This document shows, one piece after another, positions 1-6,304 of a stretch of 6,304 nt of DNA. How positions within the stretch are numbered: position 1 is the first letter of the stretch; the number at the start of each line of letters is the position of its first letter. Source of the DNA: an uncultured Oscillibacter sp. (GTDB taxonomy: Bacteria > Bacillota > Clostridia > Oscillospirales > Oscillospiraceae). The notes under the pieces were generated by a model that was not told the DNA's origin, ran no database searches, and was given only the letters and a program-made list of their open reading frames with translations. The stretch covers positions 1 through 6,304 of the forward strand of contig URTS01000104.1 in the NCBI GenBank assembly GCA_900550685.1. Direction: 5' to 3'. The position numbers were made by a program, and so were the translations under genes.

Positions 1-1203
1 GCCGCGCTTTTGGCGGCATTGACTGTATTTACCCTTACAGGCTGCGGAAAAACAGAGAATCCCGCTGAACCGGTGACGCCGGGACAGGGGGAGGAACCCG
101 CCGCGCCCACGGAACCGGAGCTGACGCCGGAGGAAATCGCGGAGCAGGAGCGTCTGGCGGCGGAAAAGGCCCGTGAAGAACGGCTGCAAGGACTGCTGAA
201 CTCCATGACCTTAGAGGAAAAGGTGGGACAGCTTTTCTTCGTCCGGTGCCCGGAGACCAACGCCGTGGAGGATATTTCCACCTACCATTTAGGAGGCTAT
301 CTGCTGTTCGGCCGGGACTACAAGGACGGCGACGTCTGGCTAACCCGGGACCAGTTCACCCAGAAACTCCAGAGCTACCAGAACGCGGCCTCCATCCCCC
401 TCTTCATCGGCAGCGACGAGGAGGGCGGCACCGTCACCCGGGCCAGCCGGAACCCCAACCTCTTCTCCGAACCGTTCAAATCCCCCCAGGCGATTTACAG
501 CGCCGGCGGCATGGAGGCCCTGGCTCAGGACGCCCTGGATAAAAGTCAGTCCCTGCTGGACCTGGGCATCAATGTGAACTTTGCCCCGGTGTGTGACGTA
601 TCCACCGACCCCAACGACTTTATCTATGACCGCACCCTGGGCCAGGATGCGGAGACCACGGCGGACTACATCACCCGGACGGTGCTGACCATGGGCGACG
701 CCGGAGAAATGGCCGTGCTGAAGCACTTCCCCGGCTATGGAAACAACGCCGACACCCACACCGGCATCGCCGTGGATGACCGGCCCATGGAAACCTTTGA
801 AAACTCCGACCTGCTGCCCTTTAAGGCAGGCATCGAAGCGGACGCCCCCTTTGTGCTGGTGAGCCACAACATCGTGAGCTGCATGGACCCGGACCTGCCC
901 GCCTCCCTGTCTCCCGCCGTCCACAAGGTCCTGCGGGAGACCTGCGGCTTTGAGGGCATCGCCATCACCGATGACCTGGCCATGGACGCCGTAAAGGCCT
1001 ACGCCAAGGACGGCGCCGTGGCGGTGATGGCCCTCCAGGCCGGGAACGACATGGTCATCACCACCGACTACCGCACCCAGATCCCCGCCGTCATCGAAGC
1101 CGTGAAAAACGGCACCCTGGAGGAAAGCGTCATCGACAGCGCCTGTTTCCGGGTGCTGAAATGCAAGGATGCCCACATGTACATCCCCGCTTTGGATTCC
1201 TGA
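1..1203 (+). CDS. NagZ-like family 3 glycoside hydrolase, lipoprotein (5' end missing)
   Basis: Probable beta-N-acetylhexosaminidase that removes terminal beta-linked GlcNAc from cell-wall fragments outside the membrane. The frame is open from base 1, so the true start lies upstream; the first in-frame TTG (base 10) is inside the signal peptide. Visible codons 1-15 are the end of a hydrophobic signal with lipobox LTGC (lipidated Cys at codon 15). A Pro/Glu-rich linker and a charged helix follow to about codon 60, then the GH3 barrel. Family motifs are clear: SDEEGG (Asp139, GlcNAc-binding region), NVNFAPVCDV plus Arg211, KHFPGYG (241-247) with the NagZ Asp251-Thr-His253 acid/base dyad, and TDDLAM with the likely nucleophile Asp324. 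Family knowledge: the Asp-His dyad marks the NagZ branch of GH3. Oddity: at about 400 aa it is single-domain, unlike the longer two-domain B. subtilis enzyme. The exact substrate is inferred. Confidence 0.9.
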   Translation, partial: AALLAALTVFTLTGCGKTENPAEPVTPGQGEEPAAPTEPELTPEEIAEQERLAAEKAREERLQGLLNSMTLEEKVGQLFFVRCPETNAVEDISTYHLGGYLLFGRDYKDGDVWLTRDQFTQKLQSYQNAASIPLFIGSDEEGGTVTRASRNPNLFSEPFKSPQAIYSAGGMEALAQDALDKSQSLLDLGINVNFAPVCDVSTDPNDFIYDRTLGQDAETTADYITRTVLTMGDAGEMAVLKHFPGYGNNADTHTGIAVDDRPMETFENSDLLPFKAGIEADAPFVLVSHNIVSCMDPDLPASLSPAVHKVLRETCGFEGIAITDDLAMDAVKAYAKDGAVAVMALQAGNDMVITTDYRTQIPAVIEAVKNGTLEESVIDSACFRVLKCKDAHMYIPALDS

Positions 1204-1231
1204 TTGGAATATTTGTAAAAAATATTCCAAT
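1203..1231 (+). terminator. AT-rich perfect hairpin after the glycosidase gene
   Basis: TTGGAATATTT (1204-1214) and AAATATTCCAA (1220-1230) are exact inverted repeats around a 5 nt loop, and A1203/T1231 adds one more pair. The hairpin begins at the stop codon and is followed by TTTGTACTGATTTTTC. Position and downstream T-richness suggest a transcription terminator, but the stem is poor in GC and the U-tract is interrupted. A protein-binding palindrome is an alternative. Confidence 0.55.
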
Positions 1232-1333
1232 TTGTACTGATTTTTCAACGTTATGCAACCAAACTGCCCCTTTTCTCGTCTCTCTTTTTGAACAGCCGCC
1301 GGAAAGCGCGGCACGGATGAAAGGAGCATCTCT

Positions 1334-2236
1334 ATGAAAAAGTCTCTGCGTTTCTGCGTTCTGCTGGTTCTGGCCGCCACCCTGCTGACTGTCTCCGCCT
1401 TCGCGGACACCGGCCCCAAGCCCCAGCTGACAGTCAAAGTCACCAACCCGCCGGAGGAGCTGTATTACCTGGACCTGCTGGCGGAGGGCGATTGGGAACA
1501 CGCCGGGGACGCGGACTACAGCGGCCTGGACTGGAGCTATTCCGAGGAGGAAATTGCCGCCCTGGACAGCGGTCTGCTGGACGCCCTCCGGGCCGCCGTG
1601 CCGGATGGCTGGCACGCCTGCACGGCGGAGGGCACCAACGGTGCCCCCATGTGGGGGGACCTGCTGGGAGAGGACGCCGGAAACAGCACCCGGATCCACA
1701 CCTTTGGGTACGTGGGGGTGCCGGATACCTACCGGATCCTCCTGGTGACCAAAAGCGGCGAGACCTGGCTCTCCGACACCTGTACCCGCCGCAGCCTGCA
1801 AAGCTCCGTCACGGTGGACTGGGCATCGAAAACCGTTGACCTGCCCCCGGTCTGGGCGGCGTATCTGCTGCAATTTCTGTGCACCCTCCTCCCTACCCTG
1901 CTGATTGAGGGAGCCCTGCTGTTCATCTTCGGCTACCGGAGCCGGAAAAGCTGGCGCAGCTTCCTGGTTGTAAACCTGGTGACCCAGGGCGGCTTTGCGG
2001 CCTATCTGGCGGTCAGCGTCATGCAGAACGGCGCCAACGCCTGGATGACTGTGTTTTTCTATCTGCCCATTGAGATCGTCATCACCCTGGCGGAACTGCT
2101 GCTGTACCGCTGGCTGCTGACGGAAAAGAGCAAATCAAGAGCCGCCGTGTATGCCATTTCCGCCAATGTCTGTTCCGCCGCCTTCGGCCTGTGGCTCATC
2201 GACCCCCTGTGGCATTTCCTGGTCACCATCACTTAA
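1334..2236 (+). CDS. Unrecognised secreted-domain membrane protein with four C-terminal helices
   Basis: I do not recognise this 300 aa protein and assign no function. The start is well supported by AAGGAG at 1321-1326, 7 nt before the ATG. Residues 1-24 are a classic signal peptide (MKKS, hydrophobic core, likely SAFA/D cleavage). Residues 25-170 form a soluble, acidic extracytoplasmic domain rich in Trp and Tyr, with a YYLDLL motif (44-49) and two cysteines (C96, C150). Four hydrophobic segments follow at about 172-200, 208-229, 236-260 and 269-290. Acidic residues sit inside the helices (E192, E247, E254). The tail after the last helix is only a few residues, so essentially no cytoplasmic domain is present. 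It is probably the first gene of an operon with the alanyl-tRNA editing gene, which starts 19 nt after its stop. A sensor or scaffold role is possible but is speculation. I see no convincing promoter in the 130 bp upstream. Confidence 0.85.
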   Translation: MKKSLRFCVLLVLAATLLTVSAFADTGPKPQLTVKVTNPPEELYYLDLLAEGDWEHAGDADYSGLDWSYSEEEIAALDSGLLDALRAAVPDGWHACTAEGTNGAPMWGDLLGEDAGNSTRIHTFGYVGVPDTYRILLVTKSGETWLSDTCTRRSLQSSVTVDWASKTVDLPPVWAAYLLQFLCTLLPTLLIEGALLFIFGYRSRKSWRSFLVVNLVTQGGFAAYLAVSVMQNGANAWMTVFFYLPIEIVITLAELLLYRWLLTEKSKSRAAVYAISANVCSAAFGLWLIDPLWHFLVTIT

Positions 2237-2240
2237 AACA

Positions 2241-2247
2241 AAAGGAA
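2241..2247 (+). promoter_or_regulatory. Ribosome binding site fixing the alaX start
   Basis: AAAGGAA lies 8 nt before ATG 2256. It supports that start over the in-frame ATG at 2151, which lies within the preceding gene and would add 35 Pro/Ser-rich residues unlike the family's N-terminus. Confidence 0.6.
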
Positions 2248-2255
2248 TTTTCCCC

Positions 2256-3407
2256 ATGGAAACTGAAAAACTATATTACGCCGACCCCTTTTTAAAGACC
2301 TTCACCGCCACGGTGCTGGACTGTCAGCCCGGCAAAAACGGCTTCGTTGTCACCCTGGACCGCACCGCCTTCTACCCGGAGGGGGGCGGCCAGCCCGCCG
2401 ACCAGGGCACCCTGGACGGCGCGGCGGTGACGGACGTCCATGAAAAAAACGGGGTAGTTCTCCACAATGTGGACAGCGCCGTGGAAATTGGGAAAACTGT
2501 CACTGGCGTCATCGATTGGGCCCGGCGGTTCGACCACATGCAGCAGCACTCCGGCGAACACATCTGCTCCGGGCTGATCTGCGGCCGCTACCACTGCGAC
2601 AATGTAGGTTTCCACATGGGGACGGATATGGTTACCATCGATTTCAACGCCGACATCCCCTGGGAGGAACTACTGGAAATCGAAGCCCAGGCCAATCAAT
2701 ATATCTACGAAGACCACCCCATTGACATCCAATTCCACCGGGGTGCGGAACTGGACGCCATCGACTACCGCAGCAAAAAGCCCCTGGAGGGGGACGTCCG
2801 CATCGTGGCCTTTCCCGGAGCGGACTGCTGCGCCTGCTGCGGCACCCATGTGCTCCGCAGCGGCCAGGTGGGGCTGGTGAAGTTCCTATCGGTGCAGAAA
2901 TTCCGGGAAGGCGTCCGGATCGAGCTGCTGTGCGGCAAGCGGGCCCTGGACTACCTCTCCCGCACCTGGGAGCAGGCCAAGACCATCGGCCAGCGTCTCA
3001 GCGTGAAGCCGGTGGACGCCGCGGCTGCCGTGGAGCGGCTGGAACATGAGCTGTCCGCCGCCAAGCTCCGCTGTGCCCAGCTGGAGGAATCCGTCTTTGC
3101 CGCCATCGCCCAGGAGCAGGCGGGCAAGGGTGACGTGCTGCTGTTCCAGCCCCCCATGAAGCCGGACAGCGTCCGGAAGCTGGCGGACGCCGCAGCAAAG
3201 ACCTGCGGCGGTCTGGCAGCGGTATTCGCCGGAGAGGGCATCCACTATGCCTACGCCCTGGGCCGGGCGGACGGACAGGACATCAGTGCCCAGGTCAAGG
3301 CCATGAACGCCGCCCTCCATGGCCGGGGCGGCGGCCGGAACGGCTTCGCCCAGGGCAGCGTAGAGGCGGAGCAAAACGCTATTGAAGCATTTTTCAAGGA
3401 GGACTGA
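2256..3407 (+). CDS. Alanyl-tRNA editing protein, AlaX long type with DHHA1 domain
   Basis: Stand-alone cytoplasmic hydrolase related to the editing half of alanyl-tRNA synthetase. By family knowledge it deacylates mischarged Ser-tRNA(Ala) (and in some members Gly-tRNA(Ala)), so protecting translation fidelity. In the 383 aa product, residues 1-90 form the AlaRS-like beta domain with FYPEGGGQPADQG (39-51). The zinc-binding editing site is complete: HSGEH (H98, H102) and CCGTH (C194, H198), the usual HxxxH and CxxxH pairs. A likely coiled coil spans about 255-287. The C-terminus is a DHHA1 domain with GRGGGRNGFAQGS (356-368). Length and architecture match the AlaX-L class. ATG 2256 is preferred over upstream in-frame starts because of its ribosome binding site and family N-terminus. 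It sits 19 nt after the membrane protein gene and 2 nt before the next gene, so co-transcription is likely. An extra cysteine cluster (191, 192, 194, 195) surrounds the zinc ligand. Confidence 0.93.
   Translation: METEKLYYADPFLKTFTATVLDCQPGKNGFVVTLDRTAFYPEGGGQPADQGTLDGAAVTDVHEKNGVVLHNVDSAVEIGKTVTGVIDWARRFDHMQQHSGEHICSGLICGRYHCDNVGFHMGTDMVTIDFNADIPWEELLEIEAQANQYIYEDHPIDIQFHRGAELDAIDYRSKKPLEGDVRIVAFPGADCCACCGTHVLRSGQVGLVKFLSVQKFREGVRIELLCGKRALDYLSRTWEQAKTIGQRLSVKPVDAAAAVERLEHELSAAKLRCAQLEESVFAAIAQEQAGKGDVLLFQPPMKPDSVRKLADAAAKTCGGLAAVFAGEGIHYAYALGRADGQDISAQVKAMNAALHGRGGGRNGFAQGSVEAEQNAIEAFFKED
3396..3403 (+). promoter_or_regulatory. Ribosome binding site nested in the end of alaX
   Basis: AAGGAGGA overlaps the last codons of the alanyl-tRNA editing gene and lies 6 nt before ATG 3410. 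It is close to a perfect Shine-Dalgarno sequence, so the small downstream gene is probably translated well and coupled to termination of alaX. Confidence 0.8.
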
Positions 3408-3409
3408 CC

Positions 3410-3721
3410 ATGGAATATATTGTCAAGGAACTGCATCTGCCGGAGGAGGATGACGACGAGCCGAATTTCGTCTATTCCGAACTTGACAGCGGCCGTCTGG
3501 AAACCCGGCGGGTGGAGTTTTATCCAAACGGCATCTGCTTTGCCTACGGCGGCGACATGGGCCACGAGGAGGTCCTGAACCCCGTACCTTTTCCGGAGGA
3601 TCTGCGAACGTTGAACCGCCCCGGCGAGATTGAGGTCCGGGCCATTTCCCGGCAGATGTTTATTGAAGTCTGGAACCAGGCCCAGGAGCGGCCCGACGGC
3701 TTCATGGGCATGTTCTTCTGA
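3410..3721 (+). CDS. Small DUF6881-like protein
   Basis: A 103 aa acidic, soluble protein with no signal peptide or membrane helix. The pattern resembles DUF6881 as I remember it: an N-terminal strand (EYIVKELHLP), an acidic stretch before PNFVYSELD (19-27), RRVEFYPNGICFAYGG (33-48) as paired beta strands, a central proline-rich turn (NPVPFPEDL), and a C-terminal helix with ISRQMFIEVWNQA. The molecular function of this family is not established and I do not assign one. Its start is 2 nt after the alaX stop and its strong ribosome binding site lies inside alaX, which makes co-expression with the tRNA editing enzyme very likely. A strong hairpin terminator follows about 55 nt after its stop. 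The family match comes from pattern memory only; the coding call itself is secure. Confidence 0.8.
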   Translation: MEYIVKELHLPEEDDDEPNFVYSELDSGRLETRRVEFYPNGICFAYGGDMGHEEVLNPVPFPEDLRTLNRPGEIEVRAISRQMFIEVWNQAQERPDGFMGMFF

Positions 3722-3776
3722 GTTGGAATTTTCCCCTATTATCCCGCGGAAAACGATTCGTTTCTCTAAACAAAGC

Positions 3777-3804
3777 AAGGCCCCGGACAAAAGCCCGGGG
3801 CCTT
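3777..3804. terminator. Strong hairpin between convergent genes, probably bidirectional
   Basis: AAGGCCCCGG (3777-3786) and CCGGGGCCTT (3795-3804) pair perfectly over 10 bp around an 8 nt loop. On the + strand it is followed by CCCTTTTCTTTTTC, a good intrinsic terminator tract for the alaX/DUF6881 operon. On the - strand it is followed by GCTTTGTTTAG, so it can also stop transcripts of the purine permease, whose stop codon is 22 bp away. Confidence 0.9.
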
Positions 3805-3826
3805 CCCTTTTCTTTTTCAGTCTACT

Positions 3827-5263
3827 TTACACCACGGCAAAGAACTTGATGAGGAACAGCACGGAGATCACATAGGTCAGCACGCTGACCTCCTTGCCCT
3901 TGCCGGAGAACAGCTTGATGACGGTGTAGGAGATCATGCCCAGGCCGATGGCGTGGCCGATGGAGCCGGAAATGGGCATGCCGATCAGCATGAGGGACAC
4001 GGGGACCATCTGGTCCATGTCGCCGAAGTCCACGTTCTTCAGGCCCTGGAGCATCAGGATGCCCACATAGATCAATGCCGCGGAGGTAGCGGCGGCAGGG
4101 ATGATGGCGGCGATGGGGGCGATGAAGATGCAGGCCAGGAACAGGATACCGGTGGTCAGGGCCGTCAGGCCGGTGCGGCCGCCGGCCTCCACGCCGGAGG
4201 CGGACTCGATGAAGGTGGTGACGGTGGAGGTGCCGGTGCAGGCACCTACCACGGTGCCCACGGCGTCAGACAGCAGGGCCTCCTTCATGTTGGGCATCTC
4301 ACCCTTCTCATTCACCATGCCGGCCCGGGAGGCGGTGCCCACCAGGGTGCCAATGGTGTCGAACATATCGATCATGCAGAAGGTCAGGATCAGGGTAACG
4401 GCGGTGAACCAGCCGATCTGGAAGAAGCCGTTGAAATCGAACTTGAAGAAGGTCAGGCTCATCATGTCAGCGAAGGGGGGCACAAAGGAGGCCCCGGCCA
4501 GAGACGCAAAGGGATTTACGCCCATAAAGACAGCCTCGCCCGCCCAGTAGATCACGGACGCCACCAGCATACCCAGCAGCACGGCGGCCTTGATGCCCTT
4601 CTTGGCCAGCAGAATGATGACGAACAGGCCGATAAAGGCGGTGGCCACCGTCAGCACCATCTGGGTATAGCCCTCGGCGCCCATATAATCCCGGATAACG
4701 GAGGGGGTCAGCGCGCCGAAGAAGTCCCGCATCATGTAGAAGGGGGAGGTGAAATCGTTGCCCGCGGCGTAGATGCCCACGTTGGAGCCCAGGCCGATGT
4801 TCATCAGCATGAGGCCGATGGCGGGGGCAATGCCGTACCGCACGCCCAGAGGAATGGCCTCCACGATCTTCTCCCGGATGTTCAGAATGGAGAGGATCAG
4901 GAAGATGATACCTTCAATAAGGATGATGACCAGCGCGGACTGGAAGGACTCCACATAGGTCATACCGGTGAGCCCGGCGATGTTTGCCACCACCACGGCG
5001 AAAAAACTGTTCAGGCCCATACCGGGTGCCATGGCAAAGGGCTTGTTGGCCAGAAAGGCCATGCAGAAAATACCGATGGCGGAGGCGATGCAGGTGGCCA
5101 TGAACACGGCGTTCCAGATCTCCTGGCCGTTGGCGCCGAAGCCGGTGAGCAGATTGGGGTTCAGGGCGATGATGTAGGCCATGGTCATGAACGTGGTCAA
5201 TCCCGCCAGGATCTCGGTCCGGACGGTGGTGCCGTTCTCCTTCAGCTTAAAAAATTTCTCCAT
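3827..5263 (-). CDS. NCS2 purine permease, PbuG/AzgA type
   Basis: Inner-membrane proton-coupled importer for nucleobases; this branch carries hypoxanthine/guanine or adenine, and sequence reading alone does not separate them. The 478 aa length is typical. The N-terminus FFKLKENGTTVRTEILAG is the family signature leading into the first helix. Further signatures are NKPFAMAPGMGLNSFFA (73-89), CMIDMFDTIGTLVGTASRAG (296-315), and the GTSTVTTFIESASGVEAGGR region (344-363), whose E353 lies where NCS2 carriers hold a substrate-contacting acid. About 12-14 hydrophobic segments are visible, as expected. The start is supported by AAAAGGAG (5270-5277 on the reverse strand), 6 nt upstream. A candidate promoter lies at 5320-5348, so it probably has its own transcript although the DUF1275 gene is upstream on the same strand. 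No purine riboswitch core is visible in the leader. Confidence 0.95.
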   Translation of the reverse strand: MEKFFKLKENGTTVRTEILAGLTTFMTMAYIIALNPNLLTGFGANGQEIWNAVFMATCIASAIGIFCMAFLANKPFAMAPGMGLNSFFAVVVANIAGLTGMTYVESFQSALVIILIEGIIFLILSILNIREKIVEAIPLGVRYGIAPAIGLMLMNIGLGSNVGIYAAGNDFTSPFYMMRDFFGALTPSVIRDYMGAEGYTQMVLTVATAFIGLFVIILLAKKGIKAAVLLGMLVASVIYWAGEAVFMGVNPFASLAGASFVPPFADMMSLTFFKFDFNGFFQIGWFTAVTLILTFCMIDMFDTIGTLVGTASRAGMVNEKGEMPNMKEALLSDAVGTVVGACTGTSTVTTFIESASGVEAGGRTGLTALTTGILFLACIFIAPIAAIIPAAATSAALIYVGILMLQGLKNVDFGDMDQMVPVSLMLIGMPISGSIGHAIGLGMISYTVIKLFSGKGKEVSVLTYVISVLFLIKFFAVV

Positions 5264-5319
5264 ATTTTTCTCCTTTTCTTTTCACACAGAGTTTGTACAG
5301 GTAACTCCTTCCATACAAA

Positions 5320-5348
5320 ATCTTAGCACAAAATGAAAAGTATGACCA
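5320..5348 (-). promoter_or_regulatory. Candidate extended -10 promoter of the purine permease
   Basis: Read on the - strand, TGGTCA (5343-5348), a 17 nt spacer and TAAGAT (5320-5325) match the sigma-70/SigA consensus at 4/6 each. A TG dinucleotide one base before the -10 box gives an extended -10. It would start transcription near 5313, about 50 nt before the permease ATG. It lies in the 184 bp gap (5264-5447), which otherwise shows no gene and no clean terminator for the DUF1275 gene. Confidence 0.45.
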
Positions 5349-5447
5349 TCTCTGAGTTTTGCCAAAAAAATAGGTATATCTTTGGGAAAACGCACAAAAC
5401 GCGGCACCGGAATTGGTCTTTTCACCCGGAAGCCGCCGCCAGGGGCC

Positions 5448-6119
5448 TTACACCAGCTTCTCTCCCATGGCCTGCCGGATACGGAGGTCCTGCCGCTGCC
5501 ACAGCAGGGCCAGCGCCGCCGGAAGCAAGGCCCCCAGAATAGTCCAGTGTCCAAGGCCCATGCGCCATAGGACGCACACCGCAATGGCCCCGCCGTGGAA
5601 GGACAGCAGGGTCCCGCCGTAAAGGCGCATCCGAGGGCTGTGGTCCGCGTCCCGGTTCAGGTAGACCTGGACACAGGCGTCCACAAACTGCCGGAGGTTG
5701 TTGGTGGAGAAAATGGTGGAACAGGGATAGCCGTGCTTGCTGGCAAAGGTGGCCCACTGAAACGCCATGGCAAACAGGCTGAAATAAACGGCGTACTCCC
5801 GGTCCGGCGGGATCACGCTCAGCACCAGCGCAGCGGCCATATCAATGAGAATGGCCCAGAGCCGCAGGTCATCGTGAGTCCGCTTGGGCAGCCAGGCCGT
5901 GAGGAACACGGCAAAGGCGTACAACACCATACCTCCCAGCCGCAGCAGGGCCAGTTCCCAGTTGCTCTGGGCCGCGCCGGTGAGCATTTCCAGCAGATTC
6001 ACCGTGGCAGCGGAGGCAAAATGCCCGAACCGCAGCACCATGTAGGCGCCGAACCATCCGCCGATGACCGCCATGCAGAAATGCAGCCTTTTCTTTGACT
6101 GCTCCAACTGTTCTTCCAT
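5448..6119 (-). CDS. YoaK/DUF1275-like membrane protein
   Basis: Integral membrane protein of 223 aa with about six hydrophobic segments (roughly 13-33, 58-77, 87-104, 108-125, 167-186, 190-207) and a basic, charged C-terminal tail. The closest pattern I recognise is the YoaK/DUF1275 family: a glycine-rich first helix (VIGGWFGAYMVLRFGHFAS), a helix ending at an AWLPKR loop, and a central FAMAFQWATFASKHG followed by STIFSTNNLRQFVD (135-148), which matches the conserved AxxxQ...TT..TN-L motif. The usual TGN near residue 40 is here ATVN, a departure from the family. The biochemical role of the family is unknown. The start has AAGGGAG (6126-6132, reverse strand), 6 nt upstream. It precedes the purine permease on the same strand, with a 184 bp gap and a candidate promoter between, so a shared operon is uncertain. 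Confidence 0.75.
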   Translation of the reverse strand: MEEQLEQSKKRLHFCMAVIGGWFGAYMVLRFGHFASAATVNLLEMLTGAAQSNWELALLRLGGMVLYAFAVFLTAWLPKRTHDDLRLWAILIDMAAALVLSVIPPDREYAVYFSLFAMAFQWATFASKHGYPCSTIFSTNNLRQFVDACVQVYLNRDADHSPRMRLYGGTLLSFHGGAIAVCVLWRMGLGHWTILGALLPAALALLWQRQDLRIRQAMGEKLV

Positions 6120-6145
6120 TATGATCTCCCTTTTTTCACAGACAA

Positions 6146-6171
6146 GAGGAGAACCTTTTCAGGTCCTCCTC
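6146..6171 (-). terminator. Hairpin in the leader of the DUF1275 gene (terminator or attenuator)
   Basis: On the - strand GAGGAGGACC and GGTTCTCCTC form a 10 bp stem with one G-U pair around loop TGAAAA, followed by TTGTCTGTG. The weak U-tract makes it a possible terminator of the gene at the right edge, or a leader structure of the DUF1275 gene 27 nt downstream. The opposite strand reads CCTTTTGC after it. Confidence 0.45.
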
Positions 6172-6224
6172 CCTTTTGCTATGTTGCTACATCCTGGGCT
6201 TCCCGCCGGAAAACCCCTCAAAAT

Positions 6225-6241
6225 CTGACCTTTTCAGTCAG
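6225..6241 (-). terminator. Weak hairpin after the right-edge gene
   Basis: On the - strand CTGACT and GGTCAG pair (one T-G) around GAAAA, followed by ATTTTGAGG. It lies 15 nt after the stop codon of the right-edge gene. It is short, with a poor T-tract, so it is a weak terminator at best. Confidence 0.3.
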
Positions 6242-6256
6242 GCGGCCTGTTCTTCT

Positions 6257-6304
6257 TTAGAACTTGACCTTCTCTTCCAGGTAACTCTTCACCTGGTCGA
6301 TGGG
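6257..6304 (-). CDS. C-terminal end of an unidentified protein
   Basis: The last 15 codons of a gene entering from the right edge, read as PIDQVKSYLEEKVKF followed by TAA at 6257-6259. The amphipathic, Lys/Glu-rich end, the codon choices (GAC CAG GTG AAG, CTG GAA GAG AAG) and the hairpins that follow are typical of a real C-terminus on the same strand as the DUF1275 gene. Too little is present to name the protein. The frame is chosen because it gives a plausible protein end; other frames cannot be excluded from 48 bases. Confidence 0.5.
   Translation of the reverse strand, partial: PIDQVKSYLEEKVKF

Noticed and set aside
340..1446. 368-codon open frame on the - strand opposite the glycosidase
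   Set aside because: It is an antisense shadow of the GH3 gene: Gly/Val/His-rich, no family motif, and it runs across the hairpin into the next gene.
1130..1873. 247-codon open frame on the - strand
   Set aside because: It overlaps two well-supported + strand genes and reads as low-complexity Gly/Gln/Arg-rich antisense sequence.
2151..2255. N-terminal extension of the alanyl-tRNA editing protein from ATG 2151
   Set aside because: It would overlap the upstream gene by 86 bp, adds Pro/Ser-rich sequence unlike the family, and is less plausible than ATG 2256, which has a ribosome binding site.
2244..3736. Exact 12-mer GGAATTTTCCCC at 2244-2255 and 3725-3736
   Set aside because: A chance 12 bp match is expected about once in a window of this size, and the two copies have different contexts (ribosome binding region versus 3' untranslated region).
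5282..5314. Ten-codon frame (MEGVTCTNSV) just upstream of the purine permease, a possible leader peptide
   Set aside because: Its ATG lies at the predicted transcription start, with no room for a ribosome binding site, and no attenuator hairpin follows.
3953..5326. 457-codon open frame on the + strand opposite the purine permease
   Set aside because: Its translation is dominated by Gly, His, Asp and Gln, as expected from the antisense of a GC-rich membrane protein gene, with no recognisable motif. The permease on the other strand is unmistakable.

Overview
The window is a 6.3 kb stretch of ordinary bacterial chromosome. It is GC-rich, with short intergenic gaps and strong AAGGAG-type ribosome binding sites. 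The set of genes (a lipoprotein-type NagZ-like glycosidase, an NCS2 purine permease of the PbuG type, a stand-alone alanyl-tRNA editing protein and a YoaK/DUF1275 protein) suggests a Gram-positive Firmicute. A GC-rich gut clostridium of the Oscillospiraceae type (Flavonifractor/Oscillibacter-like) fits best. That placement is inferred from style and gene content, not from a marker gene.

Left half, + strand. The window opens inside the signal peptide of a secreted, lipid-anchored family 3 glycoside hydrolase (1-1203), followed at once by a perfect AT-rich hairpin. Next comes a probable three-gene operon: an unrecognised protein with a signal peptide, an extracytoplasmic domain and four membrane helices (1334-2236); an AlaX-type alanyl-tRNA editing hydrolase (2256-3407); and, only 2 nt later, a small DUF6881-like protein (3410-3721). 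The operon ends at a strong GC-rich hairpin (3777-3804), which also lies just past the end of the convergent permease gene and can serve both strands.

Right half, - strand. The order of transcription runs from the right edge leftward: the last 15 codons of an unidentified gene (6257-6304), a 137 bp gap with two hairpins carrying the same loop sequence, a YoaK/DUF1275-like membrane protein (5448-6119), a 184 bp gap with a candidate extended -10 promoter, and the PbuG-type purine permease (3827-5263).

The genes do not form one obvious pathway. They cover cell-wall sugar turnover, translation quality control, purine uptake and two membrane proteins of unknown role. I found no mobile element, CRISPR array, tRNA, rRNA, integrase or phage gene, and no convincing new multi-gene system. 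The points most worth a second look are the tightly coupled alaX/DUF6881 pair, the unrecognised four-helix membrane protein ahead of it, and the paired hairpins upstream of the DUF1275 gene.
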